From Planococcus chinensis (lineage in GTDB: Bacteria; Bacillota; Bacilli; Bacillales_A; Planococcaceae): a DNA stretch of 64,000 bases. The notes under the pieces are model-generated. The model was not told the DNA's origin, searched no databases, and saw only the letters and a program-made list of their open reading frames with translations. The DNA lies in assembly GCF_020071995.1 (NCBI RefSeq), contig NZ_JABWTK010000003.1, positions 248,001-312,000 on the forward strand, in the 5' to 3' direction. This document shows positions 16,168 through 24,351 of this stretch, in pieces; the stretch's first letter is position 1; each line of letters starts with the position of its first letter. The translations under genes and the position numbers were made by a program.

Positions 16168-16881
16168 ATGAAGTTCTTGTACGAAGGAACCATTACGAAC
16201 CAAGCGCTTCGGAAAACACAGCCCATGTACATGAAACGATTGTATTTGGAAGATTTGCCGGTCATTGAACAAGTGCAAAAAGAGGTCATCGATTCGCTTC
16301 CTGAAAAAGCGATTCTGCAGCCGTTATCGACGGAAGAGTTTCTCTTTATCCTCAATGAGCGTGGTTTGCTGATTGGAGCGTTTGTTGAAGACCGCTTAAT
16401 CGGATTTAGGGCACTTCTTATACCGGAAATTGACCAGGAGCATCTGGGTCTGGACCTCGGGCTTTCCGAAGAGGAATTGCCGCGCGTCATTTATCAGGAG
16501 ATTTCAGTCGTTCTTCCAGAATACCGCGGCAATCGGCTTCAGCAGAAATTAGCGGAAGTGATCATGAAAGAACTGCCGAATCTGGAAGAAAAGTTCCGCT
16601 ATATTTGCTGTACCGTCGCTCCGATGAACATCCCGAGTTTAAAAGATAAGTTCCTCCAGCAAATGCATATTGGCGCGTTGAAAGAAAAATACGCCGGTAT
16701 GGAGCGCTACATCCTTGTCAAAGATTTAGAGCAGCCGACGGTTCGCTACGAACATCATACGAATGTGAAATTGGATGACCTGGAACGGCAGCGCCAGCTT
16801 TTGGCTGAAGGCTACGTCGGAATTGGCTTCCAATTGGTCAGGGGCTTCCATGAACTTGAATTTGCAAAACCCGTTCTTTAA
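16168..16881 (+). CDS. GNAT-like acetyltransferase
   Basis: The protein (237 residues) has a GNAT-type core: YLEDLPVIEQVQKEVID near the start, a strand with LLIGAFVEDRLIGFRALLIP, and the acetyl-CoA-site segment ISVVLPEYRGNRLQQKLAEVIM (about 128-149), where RGNRLQQKL stands for the usual RGxGxG. The C-terminal 90 residues are not recognised. ATG 16168 fits AGGAG at 16155-16159. The terminator stem overlaps the stop codon. Confidence 0.7.
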   Translation: MKFLYEGTITNQALRKTQPMYMKRLYLEDLPVIEQVQKEVIDSLPEKAILQPLSTEEFLFILNERGLLIGAFVEDRLIGFRALLIPEIDQEHLGLDLGLSEEELPRVIYQEISVVLPEYRGNRLQQKLAEVIMKELPNLEEKFRYICCTVAPMNIPSLKDKFLQQMHIGALKEKYAGMERYILVKDLEQPTVRYEHHTNVKLDDLERQRQLLAEGYVGIGFQLVRGFHELEFAKPVL

Positions 16882-16897
16882 CTAGAACGGGTTTTTT
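16865..16897 (+). terminator. terminator overlapping the stop codon of 16168-16881
   Basis: AAAACCCGTTCT pairs with AGAACGGGTTTT, followed by T-run; the TAA stop is in the loop. Confidence 0.9.
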
Positions 16898-16917
16898 ATT
16901 TTTTTGTTTAAGAATTC

Positions 16918-16943
16918 TGAAACTTTAGGAGGGTTCTTCCGTA
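16918..16943 (+). promoter_or_regulatory. sigma-W-type promoter of the NfeD-flotillin operon
   Basis: TGAAAC (16918-16923) and CGTA (16940-16943) are separated by exactly 16 bp, the consensus spacing and sequence of sigma-W promoters. The homologous yuaF-floT operon of B. subtilis belongs to the sigma-W regulon. Confidence 0.85.
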
Positions 16944-16988
16944 TATTAAGTAGGATGAAAAAGAATGGGTGAGATGGGAGGTATTGGA

Positions 16989-17531
16989 ATGGAGTTGCTC
17001 GGTTTGCCTATGGAACAAGTATATATGTATACGCTCGTTGCAGCAGGTGCCTTGACTGTCCTTTATGTACTGTTTGCGGATATCGCAGACGCAGGAGATG
17101 GAATCCCTTTTTTCAACCCTGCCGTGATTCTGGCATTCGTCACATTGATGGCAGCAGCCGGTTATGTGTTGGAACTGGCTACAAACTTGGGTGATCTGGC
17201 CATCTTGGGGATTGCAGCGGTGGTGGCAGTGGTTTTGGATATTTTACTTTATTTCTTCGTTTTATTGCCATTGTCATCCGCAGAATCTTCGATTGCCTAT
17301 ACGGAGGAATCGCTGCTCGGCCAAGTTGCGAAAGTGATTGTCCCCATTCCGGTGGATGGCTACGGAGAAGTCGTCATTGAAACCTACGGCGGCATGATTT
17401 CCAAACGGGCTGCCGGATTTGACAACGAAGCCATCGGGCAGGACAGGCAGGTCTTGATCATCCAAGTGAACGACGGCACGTTATATGTAAGGGATTATGA
17501 ACCGATTTTCAGCACTGAAAAAAGAATATAA
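16989..17531 (+). CDS. NfeD-type membrane protein (YuaF-like)
   Basis: The protein (180 residues) has three membrane segments in the first 105 residues and a C-terminal OB-fold NfeD domain (about 110-175, LLGQVAKVIVPIPVDGYGEVVIETYGG). It is the usual partner of flotillins and corresponds to YuaF of B. subtilis. GGGAGG lies 7 nt before ATG 16989; the frame is open from 16965. It precedes floT by 12 bases and shares its sigma-W-type promoter, so it responds to cell-envelope stress. Confidence 0.88.
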   Translation: MELLGLPMEQVYMYTLVAAGALTVLYVLFADIADAGDGIPFFNPAVILAFVTLMAAAGYVLELATNLGDLAILGIAAVVAVVLDILLYFFVLLPLSSAESSIAYTEESLLGQVAKVIVPIPVDGYGEVVIETYGGMISKRAAGFDNEAIGQDRQVLIIQVNDGTLYVRDYEPIFSTEKRI

Positions 17532-17543
17532 GGAGGAATTAGG

Positions 17544-19073
17544 ATGGAAATGGCATGGATTGCAATTGGGATAGCCGCTTTTGTCGTATTGGCAATTATA
17601 GGGGTTTATGTAACAAAGTATAAGACGGTCGGGCCGGATGAAGCGCTGATTGTGACGGGCAGTTATTTGGGTTCGAAAAATGTCCACACGGATGACTCTG
17701 GGAACCGCATTAAAATCATCCGCGGCGGCGGGACGTTCCTGCTTCCTATTTTTCAGCAAGCAGCTCCACTCAGCCTGCTGTCAAGCAAATTGGAAGTGAC
17801 GACACCGGAAGTTTATACAGAACAAGGGGTGCCGGTCATGGCCGATGGCACAGCCATCATCAAGATTGGCGGATCGATTTCTGAAATTGCCACAGCGGCA
17901 GAACAATTCTTAGGGAAATCCAAAGAAGACCGGGAAAATGAAGCGAAAGAAGTTCTAGAAGGCCATCTTCGGTCGATTCTCGGATCGATGACTGTAGAAG
18001 AAATCTATAAAAACCGCGATAAGTTCTCGCAGGAAGTTCAGCGCGTCGCTTCGCATGATTTGGCGAAAATGGGATTGATCATTGTTTCATTTACGATTAA
18101 AGATGTCCGCGATAAAAACGGCTATTTGGATTCACTCGGTAAAGCGCGGATTGCGCAAGTGAAGCGCGATGCCGATATTGCAACGGCAGAGTCGGAAATG
18201 CAGACGCGCATCAAACGGGCGGAAGCCGGCAAAGATGCACAGCGCGCTGAAATCGAACGCGCCACGGAAATCGCCGAAGCGGAAAAAGAGAATTTATTGA
18301 AAGTGGCAGAATACAAACGCGAGCAGGACAGTGCGAAAGCCCGTGCCGACCAGGCGTATGAATTGGAAACAGCCCGTTCGAAACAGGAAGTTGTGGAACA
18401 GGAAATGCAGATCCGCATCATCGAACGCCAGAAGCAGATCGAACTGGAAGAAAAAGAAATCCAGCGCCGTGAGCGCCAGTACGATTCCGAAGTGAAGAAA
18501 AAAGCCGATGCGGACCGCTACTCAGTCGAGCAGGCTGCTGCGGCAGAAAAGTCCAAGCAGTTGGCAGAAGCCGATGCACAGAAATACCGCGTTGAAGCGA
18601 TGGCAAAAGCCGATGCCGAGAAAATCCGTCTGGATGGTCTTGCAAAAGCTGAGTCGCAGCGGGCACAAGGTGAATCGGAAGCAGATATCATCCGCCTGAA
18701 AGGTCTCGCAGAAGCGGAAGCGAAGCGCAAAATTGCAGAAGCCTTTGAAATGTACGGCCAAGCAGCGACGCTTGATATGATCGTCAACATGCTGCCTGAA
18801 TACGCGAAGCAGATTGCTGCGCCTCTTGGCAACATCGATAAGATTACCGTTGTGGATACTGGCGGTGGAGAAGGCGGCGGAGCAAACAAAGTCACTTCCT
18901 ATGCGACGAATTTAATGGCTTCCCTTCAGGAAACCTTAAAAGAATCATCCGGAATCGACGTCCGTGAAATGCTGGAAAACTTAACAGGCAAAACAGATTA
19001 TCCGCAGACGATCGAGCAATTGCGCTACGCATTGGAAGAAAAAGAGCAGACGCTTGAAAAACAGGAAATTTAG
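17544..19073 (+). CDS. floT: flotillin FloT
   Basis: The 509-residue membrane-microdomain scaffold has an N-terminal hydrophobic hairpin (IAIGIAAFVVLAIIGVYV), an SPFH/band-7 domain (about 25-200), and a long Glu/Ala/Lys-rich coiled coil (about 210-420, with repeated KADAEK-type and EIERATEIAEAEKE segments). The C-terminal section (DMIVNMLPEYAKQIAAPLGNIDKITVVDTGG) is typical of flotillin. It gathers proteins into functional membrane patches and affects fluidity. AAGGAGGA precedes ATG 17544. It is the second gene of the sigma-W-type operon and is followed by a terminator. Confidence 0.95.
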   Translation: MEMAWIAIGIAAFVVLAIIGVYVTKYKTVGPDEALIVTGSYLGSKNVHTDDSGNRIKIIRGGGTFLLPIFQQAAPLSLLSSKLEVTTPEVYTEQGVPVMADGTAIIKIGGSISEIATAAEQFLGKSKEDRENEAKEVLEGHLRSILGSMTVEEIYKNRDKFSQEVQRVASHDLAKMGLIIVSFTIKDVRDKNGYLDSLGKARIAQVKRDADIATAESEMQTRIKRAEAGKDAQRAEIERATEIAEAEKENLLKVAEYKREQDSAKARADQAYELETARSKQEVVEQEMQIRIIERQKQIELEEKEIQRRERQYDSEVKKKADADRYSVEQAAAAEKSKQLAEADAQKYRVEAMAKADAEKIRLDGLAKAESQRAQGESEADIIRLKGLAEAEAKRKIAEAFEMYGQAATLDMIVNMLPEYAKQIAAPLGNIDKITVVDTGGGEGGGANKVTSYATNLMASLQETLKESSGIDVREMLENLTGKTDYPQTIEQLRYALEEKEQTLEKQEI

Positions 19074-19079
19074 AGATTG

Positions 19080-19114
19080 AGGCATAAAAGCGAACCAGCT
19101 TTTATGCCTTTTTA
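19080..19114 (+). terminator. terminator after floT
   Basis: AGGCATAAAAGC pairs with GCTTTTATGCCT around GAACCA, then T-run. Confidence 0.9.
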
Positions 19115-19281
19115 TGTTTTTAAAGGTCTGTTGAAAATAGGTTAATAGTATGAAATGCAAAAAATTGTTAATAGATGGATCGAAACCGGTTTGCGAACAA
19201 TGGTTATAATGATAGAATATTTAGACAAGAAAGCGGGAGGAAGTTCATAAGGAAACGAAACTGGATGCTAAGGGGTGTACA

Positions 19282-20772
19282 ATGGATATTCAATTTGGCG
19301 ACAAATTGCAGTTGGCAGAAGAACATCGTTTAGGGCCGGGGTCTCAGGAAATTAGTTCAATTGCTTATAATTCTGCTGATGTAACAGTCGGTTCAGTGTT
19401 CTTTTGCATCGTTGGGGAAAATACGGATGGGCATCTTTATATTTCAGAAGCACTTGAAAAAGGCGCGGTTGCCATCATCGGATCCGATTGGCAGCAATTA
19501 GAGTCGTATGCAGAAAGGTTTCCGAGCGTTACGTTCATCGCTGTAAAAGATTCACGGTCGGCTCTGGCAGCTTTTGCGATTCATTTTTTTGAAGGCTCCC
19601 AGGACCACTTGGTGAAAGTGGGGGTTACGGGAACAAATGGCAAGACGACAACGGCCACCTATGTTTATAATCTCTTCAACCTTCTGGGATTGCCGTGCGG
19701 ATTTTTGGGGACAACCGGTATTTACAATTCTTCAGGAAAAACGCCCTATAAAAAAAGCACGCCCACTACACCCATTTCTTCAGATATCCATCAAATCTTT
19801 TCGCATCTTGCGGCATTTGGCGACCGGGCAGCGGCAATGGAAGTATCTTCGATTGCTCTTGACCAGAAACGTGTGGAAGGCATTCTTTTCGATGTAGCCA
19901 TCCATACCAATATTTCCGAAGAGCATTTGGAGTATCATCATACTTTCGAGAATTATTTGACATGCAAATTGCAGTTGTTCAAACAGGCGAAAATGGCGGT
20001 CATTAACGTAGATGACCAAGGCATGGCAAAAGAAATTTTGGAAGTGGTTGATTATCCGGTATTGACCTATAGCCAAAGGCTCGATTCAGGAGCGGATTTG
20101 GTCTGGACCAATATCCGCATCGAAGAAAGCGGCATGCGCTTTGATTTGCACTTTCAGGAACAGGTGCATCAAGTAAAGGTTCCGTTGTTCGGAGAATACA
20201 ATGCCGGAAATCTGACGGCTGCCATCGGTGCGTCTTTATTGTCCGGCAACACAATCGAACAGATTCTTTCGGTGCTGCCGCGTATGCCGCAAGTGGAAGG
20301 CCGGTTCCAACTGATTGAAGGTCCGGAAGGCCGGAAAATCATATTGGATTATGCGCATACGCCGGTTGCGTTGGACCTTGTAATGAGGGAAGTGAAAAAG
20401 TTGCCGCACAAGCGCTTGATCACTTTAGTGGCCGGAATCGGTATACGGGATTTCTCGAAAATGCCGAAAATGGCGAAAGCCGCTGAAGGAAAAGCGGATG
20501 TTCTTGTGGTGACAGTCGACCATCCGGGATTTAATGATCCGAATGATGTGGTCAATGAAGTGCTGAAAGGGTTTACGGTGCCTTATAAACAGCAGGTTTT
20601 GACGGCGACTACCCGGCATGCAGCAGTTGTAACTGCCCTGCAGGAAAGCGGTCCGAATGATATAATCTTATTATCAAGCGGCTGCATTAACGGTGCCCAA
20701 AATATCCGGGGAGAGTTTATTCCGCATTCGGATGAAGAAATCATTGCAGATTTTTTCCTTCAGCAAAATTAG
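19282..20772 (+). CDS. murE: MurE-type UDP-MurNAc-tripeptide ligase, stand-alone copy
   Basis: The 496-residue protein has all three Mur ligase domains: N-terminal UDP-binding part, central ATPase with VGVTGTNGKTTTATY, and C-terminal domain with ILDYAHTPVALDL. The first two resemble MurE. At the amino-acid selectivity motif, DNPR in meso-diaminopimelate enzymes, this protein reads DHPGFNDP, so the arginine that binds DAP is absent. That agrees with an L-Lys type wall, as known for planococci, or with another substrate. The gene stands alone, not in a dcw cluster. TATAAT (19205-19210) lies upstream, next to AAACCGGTTT. ATG 19282 follows AGGGGTG. A non-wall role as a paralogue remains possible. 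Confidence 0.8.
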   Translation: MDIQFGDKLQLAEEHRLGPGSQEISSIAYNSADVTVGSVFFCIVGENTDGHLYISEALEKGAVAIIGSDWQQLESYAERFPSVTFIAVKDSRSALAAFAIHFFEGSQDHLVKVGVTGTNGKTTTATYVYNLFNLLGLPCGFLGTTGIYNSSGKTPYKKSTPTTPISSDIHQIFSHLAAFGDRAAAMEVSSIALDQKRVEGILFDVAIHTNISEEHLEYHHTFENYLTCKLQLFKQAKMAVINVDDQGMAKEILEVVDYPVLTYSQRLDSGADLVWTNIRIEESGMRFDLHFQEQVHQVKVPLFGEYNAGNLTAAIGASLLSGNTIEQILSVLPRMPQVEGRFQLIEGPEGRKIILDYAHTPVALDLVMREVKKLPHKRLITLVAGIGIRDFSKMPKMAKAAEGKADVLVVTVDHPGFNDPNDVVNEVLKGFTVPYKQQVLTATTRHAAVVTALQESGPNDIILLSSGCINGAQNIRGEFIPHSDEEIIADFFLQQN

Positions 20773-20866
20773 CGGCTTTTTCGGCTGGAAAGGTCGCTTT
20801 TTTCGGGCTGCTTGTGTTTAATAGAAGAGAAGGCTACATAACGACATACGAATTGGAGTGAATGGA

Positions 20867-22252
20867 ATGCAATATCGTACAGAGAAAGACACGATGGGCG
20901 AAATTCAAGTAGAAGCGGACAAAATGTGGGCAGCGCAAACGCAGCGCAGCCTCCAGAACTTCGCAATCGGCACCGAGCGCATGCCGCATGAAGTGGTGAT
21001 GGCGTTTGCCCAATTGAAAAAAGCGGCAGCGAAAGCAAACCACAAACTTGGCAAGCTTTCCGAAGCGAAAATGAAAGCGATTGAAACAGCAGCAAACGAA
21101 GTGATCGAAGGCAAATGGAATGATCATTTCCCATTAGTGGTTTGGCAAACAGGAAGCGGCACGCAGTCCAACATGAACATGAACGAAGTTCTGGCACGCC
21201 GTGGAAACGAAATCCTGGCGGAGCAATCGTCAGAAGAAAAGCTTCATCCGAACGATGACGTCAACATGTCGCAAAGCTCAAACGATACATATCCGACAGC
21301 GATGCACGTTGCAGGCGTTCTGGCAGTGACAGAAAACCTGATTCCGGCAATCCAGAAACTAAAAGCGACGCTTGATGAAAAATCGAAGAAATTTGACGAC
21401 ATCATCAAAATCGGCCGTACGCATTTGCAGGATGCGACGCCGTTGACACTTGGCCAGGAAATCAGCGGCTGGCGGCATATGCTCGAAAAAAGCGAGCGCA
21501 TGATCCGTGCGAGCGTTGAAGAAATGCGTGAACTTGCTATCGGCGGAACAGCAGTCGGAACAGGCATCAACGCTGACCCGACATTCGGTCCATCTGTTGC
21601 AGAATTCATTTCAGAAGCAGTCGGCGGAGCATTCGCTTCTGCTGAAAACAAATTCCATGCACTGACAAGCCATGATGAAATGGTCTACACGCACGGTGCC
21701 ATCAAAGCACTTGCAGCGGACGCAATGAAAATCGCCAACGATGTTCGCTGGCTGGCAAGCGGCCCTCGCAGCGGCATCGGTGAAATCACGATTCCTGAAA
21801 ACGAGCCGGGCAGCTCCATCATGCCAGGCAAAGTCAATCCGACGCAAAGCGAAGCATTGACGATGGTTGCCGCTCAAGTTATGGGCAACGACGCAACAAT
21901 CGGATTTGCCGCAAGCCAAGGGAACTTTGAATTGAATGTCTTTAAACCGGTCATTGCATACAACTTCCTGCAATCGGTCCGTTTGTTGACAGACAGCTTG
22001 ATCAGCTTTAACGACAACTGTGCAATTGGAATTGAAGCGAACCTTGAGGTCATCCAGAACCATGTAGGCAATTCGTTGATGCTGGTTACTTCTTTGAATC
22101 CGCATATCGGCTACGAAAAAGCGGCGGCGATTGCGAAACAGGCACATAAAGAAGGCACGACGTTGAAAGAGTCTGCAGTGAAGAGTGGGCATTTAACAGC
22201 TGAACAGTTTGACGAGTGGGTACGCCCGGAAAACATGGTCGGCAAAAAATAA
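20867..22252 (+). CDS. fumC: fumarate hydratase class II
   Basis: This homotetrameric, iron-independent enzyme (461 residues) of the citric acid cycle interconverts fumarate and malate. Signatures include [42 protein letters not shown], and the family signature [13 protein letters not shown] with the catalytic serine loop. ATG 20867 follows GGAGTG; GTG 20858 in the same frame is less well placed. Single-gene unit with a terminator, followed by repeat arrays. Confidence 0.95.
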   Translation: MQYRTEKDTMGEIQVEADKMWAAQTQRSLQNFAIGTERMPHEVVMAFAQLKKAAAKANHKLGKLSEAKMKAIETAANEVIEGKWNDHFPLVVWQTGSGTQSNMNMNEVLARRGNEILAEQSSEEKLHPNDDVNMSQSSNDTYPTAMHVAGVLAVTENLIPAIQKLKATLDEKSKKFDDIIKIGRTHLQDATPLTLGQEISGWRHMLEKSERMIRASVEEMRELAIGGTAVGTGINADPTFGPSVAEFISEAVGGAFASAENKFHALTSHDEMVYTHGAIKALAADAMKIANDVRWLASGPRSGIGEITIPENEPGSSIMPGKVNPTQSEALTMVAAQVMGNDATIGFAASQGNFELNVFKPVIAYNFLQSVRLLTDSLISFNDNCAIGIEANLEVIQNHVGNSLMLVTSLNPHIGYEKAAAIAKQAHKEGTTLKESAVKSGHLTAEQFDEWVRPENMVGKK

Positions 22253-22265
22253 GATGGTGTTTCGA

Positions 22266-22296
22266 GAGCAGCCGCAAATTTGCGGCTGTTTTTTTG
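22266..22296 (+). terminator. terminator after fumC
   Basis: CAGCCGCAAA and TTTGCGGCTG are perfect complements with no loop of their own, followed by seven T. Confidence 0.88.
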
Positions 22297-22320
22297 TATT
22301 CTGGAAGAGTTGCGGCCGCT

Positions 22321-22425
22321 TATGAGCAAGTTGGAGTGTGATACGAGCAAGTGGGGGTGTGTTACGAGCGACTTCCAGCCGGTTACGAGCAACTTTCCAT
22401 CAGATACGAGCAACTGCCTCCAAAA
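22321..22425 (+). repeat. 21-bp tandem array, TACGAGCAACTT family, five units
   Basis: Units start at 22321, 22342, 22363, 22384 and 22405, exactly 21 bp apart. The first 12 positions are conserved (TAYGAGCRAST), the last nine vary. The array starts 25 bp after the fumC terminator. Together with the next array it fills most of the 391-base gap between fumC and the Dph6-like gene. Confidence 0.9.
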
Positions 22426-22447
22426 GAACATAGCGGCTTTAGAATTG

Positions 22448-22531
22448 GGCGTAAGATAAGAAAAGTTTGGCGTATACCAATAGAACTTGGGCATAAAGCA
22501 ATCAAAGCTGGGCTTAAATTTCGATGACAAC
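22448..22531 (-). repeat. 21-bp tandem array, TACGCCCAACTT variant, four units in inverted orientation
   Basis: On the plus strand GGCGTA/GGCATA/GGCTTA starts recur at 22448, 22469, 22490 and 22511, again exactly 21 bp apart. Read on the minus strand the units begin TAYGCCCAACTT, differing from the neighbouring array mainly at positions 5-6. The two arrays therefore point toward each other. The remaining 110 bases up to the next gene show only its ribosome site. Confidence 0.8.
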
Positions 22532-22643
22532 AAGAAGTGAACACCACTGGGGATCACCAAGCAAATCCACTTCGCAAAAGGTTTTATTCCCCGCATGTCG
22601 AAGTACATACAAGAAGAAGCAAATTAGATAGAAGAGGTGCATT

Positions 22644-23306
22644 ATGCAGAAAACGTTTGTGATGTCATGGAGCGGCGGGAAAGATTCGGCGCTGGCATAT
22701 TTCCGTGCAGTGATGGACGGCCATGTACCGGTCGCGCTGTTTACAATGTTTGAAGAAGACGGCACAAGGTCCCGTTCCCACGGCTTGCCGCTTGAAGTGA
22801 TGCAGGCGCAGGCAGAGCGCATGGGCTTGCCGCTCATTATCGGTAAAGCGAGCTGGGCAGGGTATGAAAAGGAATTTATTGAGCAGCTGAAAATTTTCAA
22901 GTCCCAAGGAGTGCAAATGGGCGTTTACGGAGACATCGATCTCGAAGACCATTTGCTGTGGATCCGGAAAGTGAGTGCAGAAGCCGGCATGGAAGTAAAT
23001 CATCCGCTTTGGCAGGAACCGAGAAAAGCGTTGTTGAAAGAATTAATAGACAAAGGCTTTAAGGCCGTGGTCACGGTAGTGGATACGGCACGCCTCGACG
23101 AGAAATTTCTGGGCCGTGAATTCACCCATAGCCTGATTGAAGAACTGGAGAGCCTGGGGATTGACGCGTGCGGCGAGGAAGGCGAGTTCCATACGGTGAT
23201 CATTGATGGGCCGATTTTTGTTGAACCGGTTCCCGTAGTTTTTGGCGAAAAGGCAGCGAATGGGAACTACCGGATGCTTGAAGTGAAACTTCATTCAGAG
23301 GAGTGA
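22644..23306 (+). CDS. Dph6-like ATP-pyrophosphatase (diphthine-ammonia-ligase family)
   Basis: The 220-residue protein has the N-type ATP pyrophosphatase P-loop SWSGGKDSALA (residues 8-18), the family segments SRSHGLP, VYGDIDLEDH and TARLDEKFLGREF, and the end motif CGEEGEFHTVIIDGP. Eukaryotic and archaeal relatives amidate diphthine on elongation factor 2. Bacteria do not make diphthamide, so the substrate here is unknown. ATG 22644 follows AGAGGTG. It overlaps or abuts the following acetyltransferase gene and shares its transcript. Confidence 0.82.
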   Translation: MQKTFVMSWSGGKDSALAYFRAVMDGHVPVALFTMFEEDGTRSRSHGLPLEVMQAQAERMGLPLIIGKASWAGYEKEFIEQLKIFKSQGVQMGVYGDIDLEDHLLWIRKVSAEAGMEVNHPLWQEPRKALLKELIDKGFKAVVTVVDTARLDEKFLGREFTHSLIEELESLGIDACGEEGEFHTVIIDGPIFVEPVPVVFGEKAANGNYRMLEVKLHSEE

Positions 23307-23311
23307 TGGGG

Positions 23312-24307
23312 ATGATTCAATTTGTGGGCGTGGAAGAGCAGCATATTCGGCAGATGGCAGTCTTACTGGCCAAACGGCATGAACGGGAGCGGAAATTCTT
23401 TCCCTTTTTCCCGTCAGAATTCGAGGAATTTGATGAAGCTGAAATGGTCCTCCGCAAGATGCTGGAGCGGCCATATATCAGCGGAATCGTAGCGGTCCGG
23501 GGCATTGATGTCATTGGCTACCTGCTGTATGAATTCAAGGAAAGCGCGGAAAGAGGCCGCTACGTCTGGATGGATTATGAATCCGTGGCGATCAAAGACG
23601 CAGAACATCCGCGCCTGCTTCGGCTGTTGTATGCGGATGCCGGCGCGGAATGGGTCAAAAACGGCTATTTCCACCATGTGATGATGGTGCCGCTCGGGGA
23701 CCGGAAAATCGTTGCAGAATGGCTTGACCAGTCTTTTCGGTATGAACAGAAATACGCTGTCTTGCCGCTCCAGGACTTTGAGGCGGAGGCCGCAGAACCT
23801 GTAGCGGGCTTGGTTTTCCGGACAGGAAGCCGGGAAGACGGCCCATTGCTGAAAAAGATGGCGCTATGGAACAGCATCCACCAAGCTGCGGCTCCGTCTT
23901 GGCAGCCGATCACGAAAGAGACGATGGAAGACATCAAGAGCAGCTACGAAGAATTATCGGCTGACGGCGGTGCCTATTTGTGGCTCGCGGAACAAGGGGA
24001 ACAGATTGGCGGTTTCCACGTGTATTTTAGAAAAGCCGATCCGCTCAGCCTGGTAACGCCTGAGAATTGTGTGGCGCTGCCCGCCGCTTCCACCAATCCC
24101 AATTTGCGCGGAACGGGGATCGGGAAAGCGATGGCCCATTATTGCTTCAAGGAACTGAAAAATGAAGGATTTGATTATATTTTCGCCGACTGGCACTCGC
24201 CGAACCATTTGGCTTCATACTTCTGGCCAAAGCTGGGCTTTCAGCCGATCATGGTCCGCATGTCCCGCCAAATCGACCCGCGAATTGCCTTGGCGCATGG
24301 GAAATGA
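23312..24307 (+). CDS. two-module GNAT acetyltransferase
   Basis: The protein (331 residues) seems to contain two GNAT-like modules. The first (about 1-155) is poorly conserved, with YISGIVAVRGIDVIGYLLYE. The second (about 165-325) shows the acetyl-CoA site NPNLRGTGIGKAMAHYCFKEL (in parts) and ASYFWPKLGFQPI. Substrate unknown. Of three possible starts (GTG 23303, ATG 23306, ATG 23312) the last is properly spaced from GAGGAG at 23298-23303. The ribosome site lies inside the end of the upstream gene, suggesting coupled translation. Confidence 0.8.
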   Translation: MIQFVGVEEQHIRQMAVLLAKRHERERKFFPFFPSEFEEFDEAEMVLRKMLERPYISGIVAVRGIDVIGYLLYEFKESAERGRYVWMDYESVAIKDAEHPRLLRLLYADAGAEWVKNGYFHHVMMVPLGDRKIVAEWLDQSFRYEQKYAVLPLQDFEAEAAEPVAGLVFRTGSREDGPLLKKMALWNSIHQAAAPSWQPITKETMEDIKSSYEELSADGGAYLWLAEQGEQIGGFHVYFRKADPLSLVTPENCVALPAASTNPNLRGTGIGKAMAHYCFKELKNEGFDYIFADWHSPNHLASYFWPKLGFQPIMVRMSRQIDPRIALAHGK

Positions 24308-24315
24308 CGCACATG

Positions 24316-24351
24316 AAAAACCCGCATCCTGAAACGAGGATGCGGGTTTTT
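24316..24351. terminator. bidirectional terminator between GNAT and glycosyltransferase genes
   Basis: A 15-bp stem (AAAAACCCGCATCCT with its complement) around GAAACG serves the two convergent genes; T-runs occur on both strands. Confidence 0.93.

Noticed and set aside
22321..22531. CRISPR-like array
   Set aside because: The step is 21 bp with 12 conserved bases and 9 variable ones; CRISPR repeats and spacers are each longer. No cas genes are present.
22111..22608. 165-codon minus-strand frame with heptad-like repeats
   Set aside because: It reads through the 3' end of fumC and both 21-bp arrays; the apparent heptads are the DNA period. No ribosome site and no protein family.
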